DNA from: Alloactinosynnema sp. L-07
Lineage (GTDB): Bacteria; Actinomycetota; Actinomycetes; Mycobacteriales; Pseudonocardiaceae
Assembly (NCBI RefSeq): GCF_900070365.1
Contig: NZ_LN850107.1
Span: 5,952,001 to 6,016,000 of the forward strand
Length of the DNA stretch: 64,000 bases
Direction: 5' to 3'
The notes beneath the pieces were generated by a model. It had not been told where the DNA came from. It did no database searches and saw only the letters and a list, made by a program, of their open reading frames with translations. Positions 35,514 through 44,307 of this stretch are shown here, piece by piece. The translations under genes and the position numbers were made by a program. Position 1 is the stretch's first letter. The number at the start of each line of letters is the position of its first letter.

Positions 35514-36128
35514 TCAGGACTGGCCGAAGACCTCGTCCCAGGCCGCGGCGACCTGACGTGCGCAGACAGCGGGTTCGACGTGCCCTACGCCGGTGCCGAG
35601 GCCGGGCATCGCGATGGTCCGCACGGCCGCGCGGACCGGGGTGCCGTCGTCCAGGACGGCGTCGCGCCACAGCCGAAAGACAGCGCGCGCGGCGAGGAAC
35701 GGGTGGACCGTGTCGGGCGCCAGCACCGTCGACGGCTCGCGCATGGTCGGCGCGCTGATCAGCCATGCGGGCCGCGCGGCACCGGTCGGCACGATCAGCG
35801 CCTCGCCGACGGGCAACTCGCCGCCGTGATAGGCCAGCACGGCGCTGCGCACGCTCTGCTCGACGCTGGGGAAGGTCTCGGCGTAGACCGCGTCGATGCC
35901 GCCGCGCATCCAGCCGTAGGAGTTGGCGGGCGAGACCACCGCGTCCGCCCCACAGTCCACAGTGGAGCCTCGATGCACGCGCACCGTCGCTCGGTCGGAC
36001 GCCGCGGTGTCCCAGGCGGCGGCGAGCTGGTCGCTCACCGCGCACAGCACCAGGTCGAGCGCGCCGACGTCCGAACGCAGGTCGGTGGCCCTCCCCGTCT
36101 CCGAATCCGCGCTCACGCGTGCCAGCAT
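35514..36128 (-). CDS. Macro-domain protein
   Basis: The protein has 204 residues if ATG 36128 is used (an in-frame GTG lies at 36173). A macro domain is recognised from VHRGSTVDCGADAVVSPANS, GGIDAVYAETFP and AMPGLGTGVG, the pattern for ADP-ribose binding. It may remove ADP-ribose from proteins or nucleic acid or bind a related nucleotide. It is divergent from pheA. No ADP-ribosyltransferase gene is in view. Confidence 0.82.
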   Translation of the reverse strand: MLARVSADSETGRATDLRSDVGALDLVLCAVSDQLAAAWDTAASDRATVRVHRGSTVDCGADAVVSPANSYGWMRGGIDAVYAETFPSVEQSVRSAVLAYHGGELPVGEALIVPTGAARPAWLISAPTMREPSTVLAPDTVHPFLAARAVFRLWRDAVLDDGTPVRAAVRTIAMPGLGTGVGHVEPAVCARQVAAAWDEVFGQS

Positions 36129-36215
36129 GGCAGCACGATCGTCGCTGGGTAACCGCCATTTGGCATGTGCCACATCCGCTCATCAGGGCCTGCTCGTCCT
36201 GCGTACTGTGGGGCC

Positions 36216-37130
36216 GTGCCGAGAACCGCCTATTTCGGACCGCAGGGCACCTTCACCGAGCAGGCCGCCCGCGGTTTCGACGAGCGCGCCGAACTGGTCC
36301 CGCTGCCCACCATCCCCGAGGCCGTCGCCGCGCTGCGGTCCGGCGCCGTCGACTTCGCCTGCGTGCCCATCGAGAACTCCGTCGAGGGCGCGGTGTCGGC
36401 CACCATGGACACCCTCGCCGTGGCCGAACCCGTGGTCGCCGTCGGCGAGCACGTTCTGCCGATCCGTTTCTCCCTGCTCGTGCGCCCCGGCGTGGTGGCC
36501 GCCGACATCAAGACCGTCGCCAGCCACCCGCACGCGCTGGCCCAGGTGCGGACCTGGCTCGGCGCCAACCTGCCCGACGCCCGCCAGCTCGCCTCCACCT
36601 CGACCGCCGCCGCCGCGGTCGGCGTCCTCGACGGCGAGTTCGACGCCGCGATCACCGCGCCCGTGGCCGCGTCGCACTACCCGCTGACCGTCCTGGCGAG
36701 CGACATCGCCGACGAACCCGACGCGGTGACCCGGTTCCTGCTGCTCAGCCGCCCCGGCCAGGTCCCCGCGCGGACCGGCGCCGACCGCACGTCGGTGATC
36801 GTCATCGTGGCCCACCGTCCCGGCGAGCTGGCCGCGATGCTCACCGAGCTGGCCTTGCGCGGGATCAATCTCTCCCGCATCGAGTCGCGCCCGCTGCGCG
36901 CCCGCTTCGGCGAGTACCGCTTCTACCTGGACTTTGACGGCCACGTCAGCGAGGCGCGGGTCGGCGACGCGCTCGCCGCGCTGCACCGGCGCAGCCAGGA
37001 AGTCCGCTTCCTCGGCTCCTATCCGAAATCGGATGGCGCCGCGTCGGTCGCCGCACCGGGCACACTCGACAGCGACTATGACGCGTCCGCGGCGTGGATC
37101 GCCACGCTGCGCGGGAAGGAGCTCGGGTGA
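36216..37130 (+). CDS. pheA: Prephenate dehydratase
   Basis: The 304-residue enzyme converts prephenate to phenylpyruvate in phenylalanine synthesis. The catalytic domain begins YFGPQGTFTEQA and holds PIENSVEGAV and the TRF motif in DAVTRFLLL; the C-terminal ACT domain (GELAAMLTELALRGINLSRI, then ESRP) binds Phe for feedback control. GTG 36216 follows a TACTGT box by 6 bases, so the mRNA may be leaderless. The stop overlaps the next gene as GTGA. Confidence 0.94.
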   Translation: MPRTAYFGPQGTFTEQAARGFDERAELVPLPTIPEAVAALRSGAVDFACVPIENSVEGAVSATMDTLAVAEPVVAVGEHVLPIRFSLLVRPGVVAADIKTVASHPHALAQVRTWLGANLPDARQLASTSTAAAAVGVLDGEFDAAITAPVAASHYPLTVLASDIADEPDAVTRFLLLSRPGQVPARTGADRTSVIVIVAHRPGELAAMLTELALRGINLSRIESRPLRARFGEYRFYLDFDGHVSEARVGDALAALHRRSQEVRFLGSYPKSDGAASVAAPGTLDSDYDASAAWIATLRGKELG

Positions 37131-37804
37131 GCGAGCTTGCGAGCGAACCAATGTCACAGGGTTCAGAGTCGAGCGGTCGCCGAGCGGCCGTCGTGAGTTC
37201 CTTAAGGCTGATGCTTGTTAGACACGGTGAGACATCGGCCAACGTCAAGCATGTGCTCGACTCGCGGCCGCCGGGGCCGCCGCTCACCGAACTCGGCCGC
37301 AGGCAGGCCGAAGCCCTCGCCGACCGGCTCGCCCACGAGCCCATCGTCGCCATCTACGCCAGCACCGCCATCCGCACCCAAGAGACCGCCGCACCGCTGG
37401 CCAAGGCGCACGGGCTGCCGGTCGAGGTGCTCGACGGCGTGCACGAACTCCAGGTCGGCGACCTGGAGGGCCGCAGCGACGCCGACGCCCTGACCGAGTT
37501 CGGCAAGGTCTTCCTGCGCTGGACCGCGGGCGACCTCACCCCGGCGATGCCCGGCGGCGAGAGCGGCGAGCAGATCCTGGAGCGCTACCTCGCCGCGATC
37601 GACAAGATCCGTGCCGACCACCCGGACGGCCTGGTCGTCGTCGCCACGCACGGCGGGGTGATCCGGCTCGTCGCCGAGTTCATCGCCGACAACGTCGGGC
37701 CGCAGCTGGCCAACGCCGGGCTGATCCCCAACACCGGGCACGTGCTGCTGCAGGCCACCGAGCCCGGCTGGCACTGCGTCGAGTGGACCGGCGTCGAAAT
37801 CTAG
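37127..37804 (+). CDS. Histidine phosphatase (phosphoglycerate mutase-like)
   Basis: The protein has up to 225 residues. The catalytic core begins LMLVRHGETSAN (phospho-His in RHGE), with TQETAAPLA, HELQVGDLEGR and VVATHGGVIRLV (second His). GTG 37127 overlaps the pheA stop, but the first 20 residues have low similarity to the family and a GTG at 37193 is an alternative start. The pheA-phosphatase pairing matches the mycobacterial pair I recall as Rv3838c-Rv3837c. Substrate unknown. Confidence 0.88.
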   Translation: MSELASEPMSQGSESSGRRAAVVSSLRLMLVRHGETSANVKHVLDSRPPGPPLTELGRRQAEALADRLAHEPIVAIYASTAIRTQETAAPLAKAHGLPVEVLDGVHELQVGDLEGRSDADALTEFGKVFLRWTAGDLTPAMPGGESGEQILERYLAAIDKIRADHPDGLVVVATHGGVIRLVAEFIADNVGPQLANAGLIPNTGHVLLQATEPGWHCVEWTGVEI

Positions 37805-37928
37805 TCGCACCGAGGTAAATCGGGCGTGGATTGTCGGCCGGTCGGTCTAGGGTCCGAAAAGCAGGTGTCCCTGGTGGACGCCTCGACCTCGACTCGAAGC
37901 CAGAACAATCGATCTTGGAGAAATGCTG

Positions 37929-38936
37929 ATGCCCCCCTCCGCGTCCCGGGTCGCGGTCCGTGCGGAGGCGCTGGTGAAGACCTACGGGTCCACCCGCGCC
38001 CTCGACGGAGTCGACCTGGAGATCCCCTCGGGGACGGTGCTGGGCCTGCTCGGGCCCAACGGCGCAGGCAAGACAACCGCCGTGCGCATCCTGACCACCC
38101 TGCTCAAACCAGACTCCGGCCGCGCGTTCGTGGCCGGTCACGACGTGCTCGCCGACCCGGACGCGGTCCGCCGCTCGATAGGACTGTCCGGTCAGTACGC
38201 CGCCGTCGACGAGAACCTGACCGGCCACGAGAACCTGTACATGGTCGGCAGGCTCTACGGCATGACCAGGCCGGACGCCAAGGCCAGGGCCAAGGAGCTG
38301 ATCAGCCGGTTCCGGCTGGTCGAGGCGGGCGACCGGCCCGCGAAGACCTACTCCGGCGGTATGCGCCGCAGGCTCGACCTCGCGGGCGCGCTGGTCGCCG
38401 AACCGACGGTCGTCATCCTGGACGAGCCGACCACCGGCCTGGACCCGCGCGGCCGGATGGACACCTGGGAGGTCATCGGCGAGTTGGTCGCCGACGGCGC
38501 CACCGTCCTGCTCACCACCCAGTACCTCGAAGAGGCCGACCAGCTCGCCGACACGATCCTGGTGATCGACCACGGCAAGGTCATCGCCAAGGGCACCGCC
38601 GACCAGCTCAAGAACCGCATCGGCGGCGAGCGGCTGGAGGTCGTGGTCGGCGAGCAGGCCGAGGTGGAGAAGGCCAGGCAGATCCTGTTCTCCGTCGGCT
38701 CGGGCGAGCCCGCCGTCGACGAACACCAGCGGCGGGTGACGGTCAAGGTCGACACCGGCCCGAAGGCACTGGTGGAGGCGCTGCGCAGGCTCGACCAGGA
38801 GAGCGTCGCCGTGCTCGACGTCGCGCTGCACCGGCCGACCCTCGACGACGTGTTCCTCGCCCTGACCGGCCACTCGGCCGAGGACAAGCCCGCGGCCGAC
38901 GCCAAGGCCAAGCGCGGCACGAAGGGGGCTTCCTGA
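37929..38936 (+). CDS. DrrA-type ABC transporter ATP-binding protein
   Basis: The 335-residue protein has Walker A GLLGPNGAGKTTAVRIL, signature YSGGMRRRLDLAGAL, Walker B VVILDEPTTGLDPRGR and a long C-terminal domain ending in LDVALHRPTLDDVFLALTG, the hallmark of the daunorubicin-resistance DrrA family. ATG 37929 sits 8 bp after GGAG; an ATG 6 bp earlier is too close. With the next gene it forms an exporter for a drug or lipid, and the stop and start overlap (TGATG). Confidence 0.93.
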   Translation: MPPSASRVAVRAEALVKTYGSTRALDGVDLEIPSGTVLGLLGPNGAGKTTAVRILTTLLKPDSGRAFVAGHDVLADPDAVRRSIGLSGQYAAVDENLTGHENLYMVGRLYGMTRPDAKARAKELISRFRLVEAGDRPAKTYSGGMRRRLDLAGALVAEPTVVILDEPTTGLDPRGRMDTWEVIGELVADGATVLLTTQYLEEADQLADTILVIDHGKVIAKGTADQLKNRIGGERLEVVVGEQAEVEKARQILFSVGSGEPAVDEHQRRVTVKVDTGPKALVEALRRLDQESVAVLDVALHRPTLDDVFLALTGHSAEDKPAADAKAKRGTKGAS

Positions 38937-39745
38937 TGAGTGTGATCACCGCGAACGCCCGCGACAGCGGCGTGCTGACCTGGCGCAACCTGATGAACGT
39001 GCGCCGCCAGCCCGACCTGCTGCTCGGCGCGACCCTGCAGCCGATCATGTTCGTGCTGCTGTTCGCCTATGTCTTCGGCGGCAGCATCGGGCAGGACCCG
39101 GACGCCTACCGCGAGTTCCTGATGGGCGGCATCTTCGCCCAGACGGTCGCGTTCAACTCCGCGTACACCACCCTGGGCATGGCCGCCGACCTGGAGAAGG
39201 GCGTCATCGATCGGTTCCGGTCGCTGCCGATGTCTCGCGCCGCGGTGTTGCTGGGCCGCACCTTCTCCGACCTGGTGGTCAGCGCGATCGGCTTGATCGT
39301 CATGTCGGTCTGCGGCCTCATCGTGGGCTGGCGCATCCGCGGCAGCTTCGTCGACGCCGTCCTCGGCTTCGCGATCCTGCTGCTGTTCTCGTTCGCGATG
39401 TCGTGGATCGGCGCGTGGATCGGCATGTTGTCGGGCAACGTCCAGGTCGCGCAGAGCGCGGGCTTCATCTGGATGTTCCCCGTGTCATTCGTGTCATCGG
39501 CGTTCGTCTCGGCGGCGTCGATGCCGGGTCCGCTCAAGGTCGTCGCCGACTGGAACCCGGTCACCGCGGTCGCCGACGCGGCCCGCGAGCTGTTCGGCAA
39601 CCCGCGTCCGGGCATCCTGGAGGCCTCGCGGGACAGCTGGCCCGCGCAGCAGCCGGTGCTGTGGGCAGTGCTGTCGTGCGTGATCATCCTGGTGATCTTC
39701 ATGCCGGTCGCCGTGGCGAAGTACCGCAAGGTCGCGAGCAAGTAG
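38936..39745 (+). CDS. DrrB-type ABC-2 transporter permease
   Basis: The 269-residue protein has six membrane helices and the ABC-2 motifs LGATLQPIMFVLLFAYVFGG, EKGVIDRFRSLPMSR and DWNPVTAVADAARELFGNP. It pairs with the preceding ATPase as an exporter, possibly for antibiotics or cell-envelope lipids. No biosynthetic gene cluster is adjacent. It ends directly against the convergent MFS gene with no space between. Confidence 0.92.
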   Translation: MSVITANARDSGVLTWRNLMNVRRQPDLLLGATLQPIMFVLLFAYVFGGSIGQDPDAYREFLMGGIFAQTVAFNSAYTTLGMAADLEKGVIDRFRSLPMSRAAVLLGRTFSDLVVSAIGLIVMSVCGLIVGWRIRGSFVDAVLGFAILLLFSFAMSWIGAWIGMLSGNVQVAQSAGFIWMFPVSFVSSAFVSAASMPGPLKVVADWNPVTAVADAARELFGNPRPGILEASRDSWPAQQPVLWAVLSCVIILVIFMPVAVAKYRKVASK

Positions 39746-41014
39746 TCAGGCCCGGGCGGTCACCGTGTCGATCTCGGCACGGTGGCCGCTCAGCGCGAAC
39801 CACGCCCAGGCGGCCAGCGCCAGCTGCGCCGCCCCGGAGATCGCGAACACCGCTCTCGTCCCGAAGGACGCGGCGAGCAGACCGCCGAGCAGGGCACCGA
39901 CCGGGATCGCGCCCCACACCGCGGTGCGCCACACACCCAGGACCCGGCCGAACAGGTGGTCGGGCACCAGCGCGTGACGCAGGGTCCCGAGGATCACGTT
40001 GAGCACGACGACCGCCGCGGCGAACACGCCGAACAGCAGGCTCGCCGCCGCCGGGTCGGCCGCCGACGACATCGCCGCGAACGCCAGCCCGCAGGCCACC
40101 ACGGCCCCGGTGAACACTGTCCGCCGCGACAGCAGCTGGGTCAGCCGCGGCGCGAAGAGCGCCCCGATGATCCCGCCCGCGCCGCCGACCAGCGCGAACA
40201 CGCCGAACCCCGCCTCGGTCAGCCGGATGTCCTGCAGCGCGTAGAGCACCAGCAGCGCCTGGGCGAGCTCGGTGGCCAGGGCCATCGCGGCGGCGAAGAC
40301 GGCCAGCCGGAGCATCAGCGCGTTGCCGCGCAGCCAGCGCACGCCCTCGCCGATCTGCGTCCGCACCGAAGGCGCCGGACCGGTGACCGCGGGCCGGAAC
40401 CGGCCGCGGATGGCCACCAGCAGCACGGCGGCCACGACGAACCCGACTGAGTTCAACAGGAACGGCATCGCCGCGAACACCGCGAAGGTCAGGCTGCCCA
40501 GCGGCCCGCCGAGGAACGTCTGCCCGACGATCTCGACCGACTGGAGCTTTCCGTTGGCCGACTCCAGTCCGTCACGATCGACCACCGCCGGAACCAGCGC
40601 CTGCGCCGCGTTGTCCGCGACCGTCTCCACGGCCCCGAGCAGCAAGGCCGTCACGTAGAGCAACCACACTGACGCGGCGCCCGCCAGCACCACCAATCCG
40701 AGAACCCCGACGATCACCGCGCGTGACACATTGGCGAGCAGCATCGCCCTTCGCCGGTCCACCCGGTCGATCAACACCCCGCTGAGCGAGGCGAACAGCA
40801 GCCACGGCAGGAACGCGGTCGCGGACAACCCCGCGATCAGCACCGGGTCGCGGGTGAGGCTCGCGGCCAGCAGCGGAAAGGCGACCTTGCCGATCCCGTC
40901 GCCCAGATTCGACAGCCCGCTGGACCCGAGCAGCCATCGCAGGCGATTGTCCTTGGCCACCCCGTCGCCCCCCACCGGCACGATGGGTAATCGCGCCGAG
41001 CCCGTTCCCGCCAT
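39746..41014 (-). CDS. MFS transporter (MFS_3 / EntS-like exporter)
   Basis: The 422-residue protein has 12 predicted helices, with NLGDGIGKVAFPLLAASLT at the first helix, a GVLIDRVDRRRAML loop-2-like motif and a duplicated second half. The closest type is the MFS_3 group of drug and siderophore exporters. Substrate unknown. It starts at ATG 41014 and is not obviously part of an operon. Confidence 0.85.
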   Translation of the reverse strand: MAGTGSARLPIVPVGGDGVAKDNRLRWLLGSSGLSNLGDGIGKVAFPLLAASLTRDPVLIAGLSATAFLPWLLFASLSGVLIDRVDRRRAMLLANVSRAVIVGVLGLVVLAGAASVWLLYVTALLLGAVETVADNAAQALVPAVVDRDGLESANGKLQSVEIVGQTFLGGPLGSLTFAVFAAMPFLLNSVGFVVAAVLLVAIRGRFRPAVTGPAPSVRTQIGEGVRWLRGNALMLRLAVFAAAMALATELAQALLVLYALQDIRLTEAGFGVFALVGGAGGIIGALFAPRLTQLLSRRTVFTGAVVACGLAFAAMSSAADPAAASLLFGVFAAAVVVLNVILGTLRHALVPDHLFGRVLGVWRTAVWGAIPVGALLGGLLAASFGTRAVFAISGAAQLALAAWAWFALSGHRAEIDTVTARA

Positions 41015-41161
41015 GCCGAGGACGCTACTGAGGGTGTGCGCGCGATCACTAGCTCCGAACGGGCGTTGTCCCGGCTCAGCGGCACCACCACTCGTCCGCG
41101 CGCACCGAACCCGCTCGGTGAGTGACTGAGCGTAACTCGACGGGCGCCCACCCGCGACTTG

Positions 41162-41713
41162 TCAGCTACCGCAGGTGAGGTTCAGGTCGAGCCTGCCGCC
41201 GGGGGAGTCGCCGCCCGCCGGGCGGAACTTGGTGGCCACGGCGAGCTTGGACTTCTTCACGGTGTAGTCGCCGGGGAGCAGGTCGGCGCGCAGGTCCAGG
41301 CCCGCGTCGGTGACCCGCACGGTCGACTTGTCTGCGCCGAAGGACACCACGACGGTCGCCGCGCCCGGCGCGGACACCGTGACCGTGGAGCCGCAGTCGC
41401 CGGTCACCTCGGAGTTGATCTCACCAAGGCCGTCGATCACCAGCGACATGGTTCCCTTGGCCGGTCCGGACAGCGCCGCGGCCTGCCCGGCGACGGAGCC
41501 GGGGTCGACGGTCCCGGTGATCTCGGGCCGGGCCGTGGGCGGCGGCAGGGCGGTGGCCGCGTTCGGCACGCTGGTCAGCGCCGGGTTCGACGGCGGCGGC
41601 GGAACCGACGGCGACCCGGTCACGCTCGGGTCGCCCGCGTCGCCGTTGGGGGTGGTGCACCCACTCGCCGCCAGGATCACCCCGGCGGCGAGCAGACCGA
41701 GTCGAGCGATCAC
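41162..41713 (-). CDS. Secreted lipoprotein of unknown function
   Basis: The 183-residue protein starts at GTG 41713, overlapping the previous stop by 4 bp (GTGA). It has a short hydrophobic leader and the lipobox LAASGC (Cys19), then a Pro/Ser/Thr-rich linker (about 25-65) and a C-terminal beta-rich domain ending in a conserved-looking DLNLTCGS. It is coupled to the serine hydrolase upstream and so likely acts in the cell wall. Family not recognised. Confidence 0.75.
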   Translation of the reverse strand: MIARLGLLAAGVILAASGCTTPNGDAGDPSVTGSPSVPPPPSNPALTSVPNAATALPPPTARPEITGTVDPGSVAGQAAALSGPAKGTMSLVIDGLGEINSEVTGDCGSTVTVSAPGAATVVVSFGADKSTVRVTDAGLDLRADLLPGDYTVKKSKLAVATKFRPAGGDSPGGRLDLNLTCGS

Positions 41714-43194
41714 GGGACCGTCACCGTGCGGCAGCCGATCACGGTGTCGCCCGCGGCGATGCCGAGGTCGACGCCCCGCACGCACACCTGGTGGGTGCCC
41801 GGCGCGACGGAGCGGGTGTGGTCGAACCCGTGGTTGGTGCCGAACCGGCCGTAGCCGTTGGCAAGGTCCGGCCTGCTGACCCCAGCCCAGCCCATGTCGT
41901 AGGCGACGCCGTCGATGAGGACGTGGGCGGGCGACTGGTTCGGCGCCAGCTCGGATTCCAGCACCCAGCCGGTGATCCGGATCTTGCCCGCGCTCGGCGT
42001 CACCGTGTCGATCGCACCGAACGGCTTCTGCGGCACGTTGAGCGCCTTGCAGCCCAGCAGCGGGTTGGCGTCGCCGTAGCTGACGTTGATCGCGTACGCG
42101 CAGACGTTGTACTGCCCGCCGGGCAGCGGATAGGTCGCATCGAAGCCGTGCGCGGAGCCGTACGCCGGGAAGTGCTGGCCGATATCGGGCCGGTTGACCG
42201 CCGACGGGCCGAGGTCGAAGCCGCCCCCGCCGATGTAGAGGTGGGTCGTCACGGGACCGGTGGTGTCCGGGTCGATGACCCAGCCCTGGGACCGCAGCAC
42301 CATCTTCTCGGTGTCCACACCCGCGACGTCGAACGAGCCGAACGGGTTGTGCTCGGCGGGCCGGGGGATGCGGCCGGACGGGAACAGTTTCTGCACGACC
42401 CGGGTGACCGAGGTCTTGGTGTGCTCCCAGCCGGGCCCGGTGCCCTCCTGGCCGAGCGCGATCACGATGTAGCGCGCGTCGGCGCCGACGATGCCGGTGG
42501 AGTGGATCGTGCGCACGTTGTTCATGCAGCACATCCAGCCCTGCTTTACCCCGAGCACCCCCTCGCCCGGCAGCCCGTCCGGCAGGCCCATGCGCTGGTA
42601 GAAGCCGTCGGTGCCGTTGGCGGTGTAGCCGCGCAGCTGGGCGATGATGTAGTCGATCAGGAAGCTCGGCAGCCCGCCCGCGCCGCTGAGCATGCGCTGG
42701 TAGTAGAGCGTCAGGTCGAACGAGGTGACCTGGGTCAGCCCCCACCACGGCGCGCTCGCGGGCGGCTGGATCTCGTTGAGCCCGTAGCGCGCCTTGATGC
42801 GGTTGACGATCGCGGGACCGCCCTTGGTCGACCAGAAGCGGCTCGCCGCCGGGTCGTCCGACGACCGCAGCATGACGCTGAGCTGCTGCCAGTCGTAGTC
42901 GGAGAGGACGAACTCGCCACGCCACGCCCGGTAGAGGACGTCGTCGGCGATGAACAGCTTGACCAGCGACGCCGACCCGAACCGCGCGTGCGCCATGGAC
43001 CCGTTGTCGCGATACTCCCCGGTGACCCGGTCCATATAAGAGATGGCGACGGTGGTGTTGCGACCGGAAGCGTCGGACCAGGCCTCCTGCACCCGCTGAG
43101 CCATGTTCTCGTGGTGCGCTTCGGCGGGACCGACGACGACTAACGCGGCACCGAGCGCCACCACGGCGCTGACGATCTTCAGCCAGGTCTTCAC
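41710..43194 (-). CDS. Exported beta-lactamase-fold serine hydrolase with duplicated wall-type domain
   Basis: The 494-residue protein has a signal peptide to about residue 26 (GPAEA cleavage). The penicillin-binding fold is seen in SASLVKLFIADD (SxxK at Ser76-Lys79), SSDDPAA at the SDN position and HSTG at the KTG position. Two C-terminal repeats of about 100 residues follow, each with GWV, a HGFD/HGFDHT turn and a CxxxAxxxxxGD...GC pair. Such repeats occur on actinobacterial secreted hydrolases. GTG 43194 has GGGAGG 7 bp upstream. It may act as a peptidase or esterase on the wall; beta-lactam hydrolysis is possible but unproven. Confidence 0.82.
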   Translation of the reverse strand: MKTWLKIVSAVVALGAALVVVGPAEAHHENMAQRVQEAWSDASGRNTTVAISYMDRVTGEYRDNGSMAHARFGSASLVKLFIADDVLYRAWRGEFVLSDYDWQQLSVMLRSSDDPAASRFWSTKGGPAIVNRIKARYGLNEIQPPASAPWWGLTQVTSFDLTLYYQRMLSGAGGLPSFLIDYIIAQLRGYTANGTDGFYQRMGLPDGLPGEGVLGVKQGWMCCMNNVRTIHSTGIVGADARYIVIALGQEGTGPGWEHTKTSVTRVVQKLFPSGRIPRPAEHNPFGSFDVAGVDTEKMVLRSQGWVIDPDTTGPVTTHLYIGGGGFDLGPSAVNRPDIGQHFPAYGSAHGFDATYPLPGGQYNVCAYAINVSYGDANPLLGCKALNVPQKPFGAIDTVTPSAGKIRITGWVLESELAPNQSPAHVLIDGVAYDMGWAGVSRPDLANGYGRFGTNHGFDHTRSVAPGTHQVCVRGVDLGIAAGDTVIGCRTVTVP

Positions 43195-43303
43195 GATCTG
43201 CCTCCCCCAAGGACCCTGTGACGGTAGTGAGACTGGCATAGGTGTCGGCGGGCAGGAACCGCGACCCACGGATTAGTGGTTGTCCGCCTGCGAGACTGAC
43301 CAG

Positions 43304-43657
43304 GTGACGCTTGAGGAACTGGCCGAACGCCAGCGCGCTTTCATCTCCGCCCGAGACTGGGATCCCTTCCACACCCCGAAGAACTTGGTCATGGCGCTGA
43401 CGGGGGAGGTCGGCGAACTGACGGAACTGTTCCAGTGGCTCACCCCGGACCAGGCCGCCCGCGCGGGTCACGACCCTGAGCTGCGCCCCAAGGTCGCCGA
43501 CGAACTGGCCGACGTGCTGCTCTACCTGGTCCGCCTGGCCGACACGCTTGATGTCGACCTCATCGAGGCGGCCAACGCCAAGATCGACCGCAACGAACAC
43601 CGCTTCCCCGCCGCCGCGGGCCGCTCAGCCCTGCGCCGCGTCCCGAAGGAGCAATAG
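43304..43657 (+). CDS. MazG-like nucleotide pyrophosphohydrolase
   Basis: The 117-residue all-alpha pyrophosphatase of the MazG/RS21-C6 type has metal-binding motifs EVGELTELFQW and DELADVLLYLVRLAD. It hydrolyses non-canonical or surplus nucleoside triphosphates. GTG 43304 is chosen from the family length. Its last 21 bp and an internal segment recur 1.48 kb downstream as a degenerate copy (45095-45141), bracketing the AbiE-like module. Confidence 0.88.
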   Translation: MTLEELAERQRAFISARDWDPFHTPKNLVMALTGEVGELTELFQWLTPDQAARAGHDPELRPKVADELADVLLYLVRLADTLDVDLIEAANAKIDRNEHRFPAAAGRSALRRVPKEQ

Positions 43658-43661
43658 TCTC
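43641..43661 (+). repeat. Left direct repeat bracketing the AbiE-like module
   Basis: The 21 bp spanning the mazG stop codon, including AAGGAGCAATAGTCTC, recur at 45121-45141 with one mismatch. They border the 1.46-kb module between them like the ends of an inserted cassette. Confidence 0.65.
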
Positions 43662-43672
43662 CACCCGACGTG

Positions 43673-44307
43673 TCAGATCCTGTGTCCGTGGCGAAGAACG
43701 TCCCAAGCCAGTCGGGCGTCTTCTGTCCAAGCTCCGGCACCGGCCTGCCAGGCGGGATGGTTTGGTTCGTCCAACACAGAGACCTGCTCAAAGTGCCCTT
43801 CGGGAGAGCCGGGACCTAGTCGTGCCAGCACGTCGTCGGGATCGTCGATCAAAGACACAAGGAAGGTGATGTCGGTCAGGTGTCGCGATGTCACTGCTTC
43901 GGCGGGTCTGCTGCGTTGATGCGCCGCGTATGCGGCGCGTTTGAGGACCAAGGCACGCGGGAGATCGGGCACTGCGACGGCCGCCGTGCGGCCGTTCTGT
44001 GGGTGGATTCCGGTGGGCTGTCTGGGGCGACGCGGTAGCCGAGCCTGCTGCGAACGGCGACCGCGTCCTTCAACGCTGACGGCAGCACCTCGATGTTCAT
44101 TAGTACGTCGACGTCGCGGGTGACGCGGACGGGCTGGCGTCCGGCGGCGGCCCCGTGTAGGTACACCATGACCCCGCCGATCACGACGTGATCAGAGGGA
44201 AGACGCTCAGCAAGGGTGAACAGGCTGGGCCAGAGCGATTCATCGAGCACCGGTGGCAGTTCGGCGGCGCCGATCATGGGAACGTCCGGCCACCGATCGG
44301 TGGTCAT
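43673..44307 (-). pseudogene. AbiEii-like nucleotidyltransferase, frameshifted
   Basis: The N-terminal part (from ATG 44307) reads HVVIGGVMVYLHGAAAGR and RVTRDVDVLMNIEVLP, the nucleotidyltransferase pattern with the TRDVDV catalytic Asp pair. Near 44008 the frame breaks; the continuation NGRTAAVAVPDLPRALVLKR to the stop at 43673 is in another frame. One extra C in a CCC run would give a normal ~210-residue protein. The start overlaps the HTH gene by 4 bp, as in AbiEi/AbiEii (type IV toxin-antitoxin) pairs. Either the toxin is inactivated or the base is a sequencing error. Confidence 0.78.
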
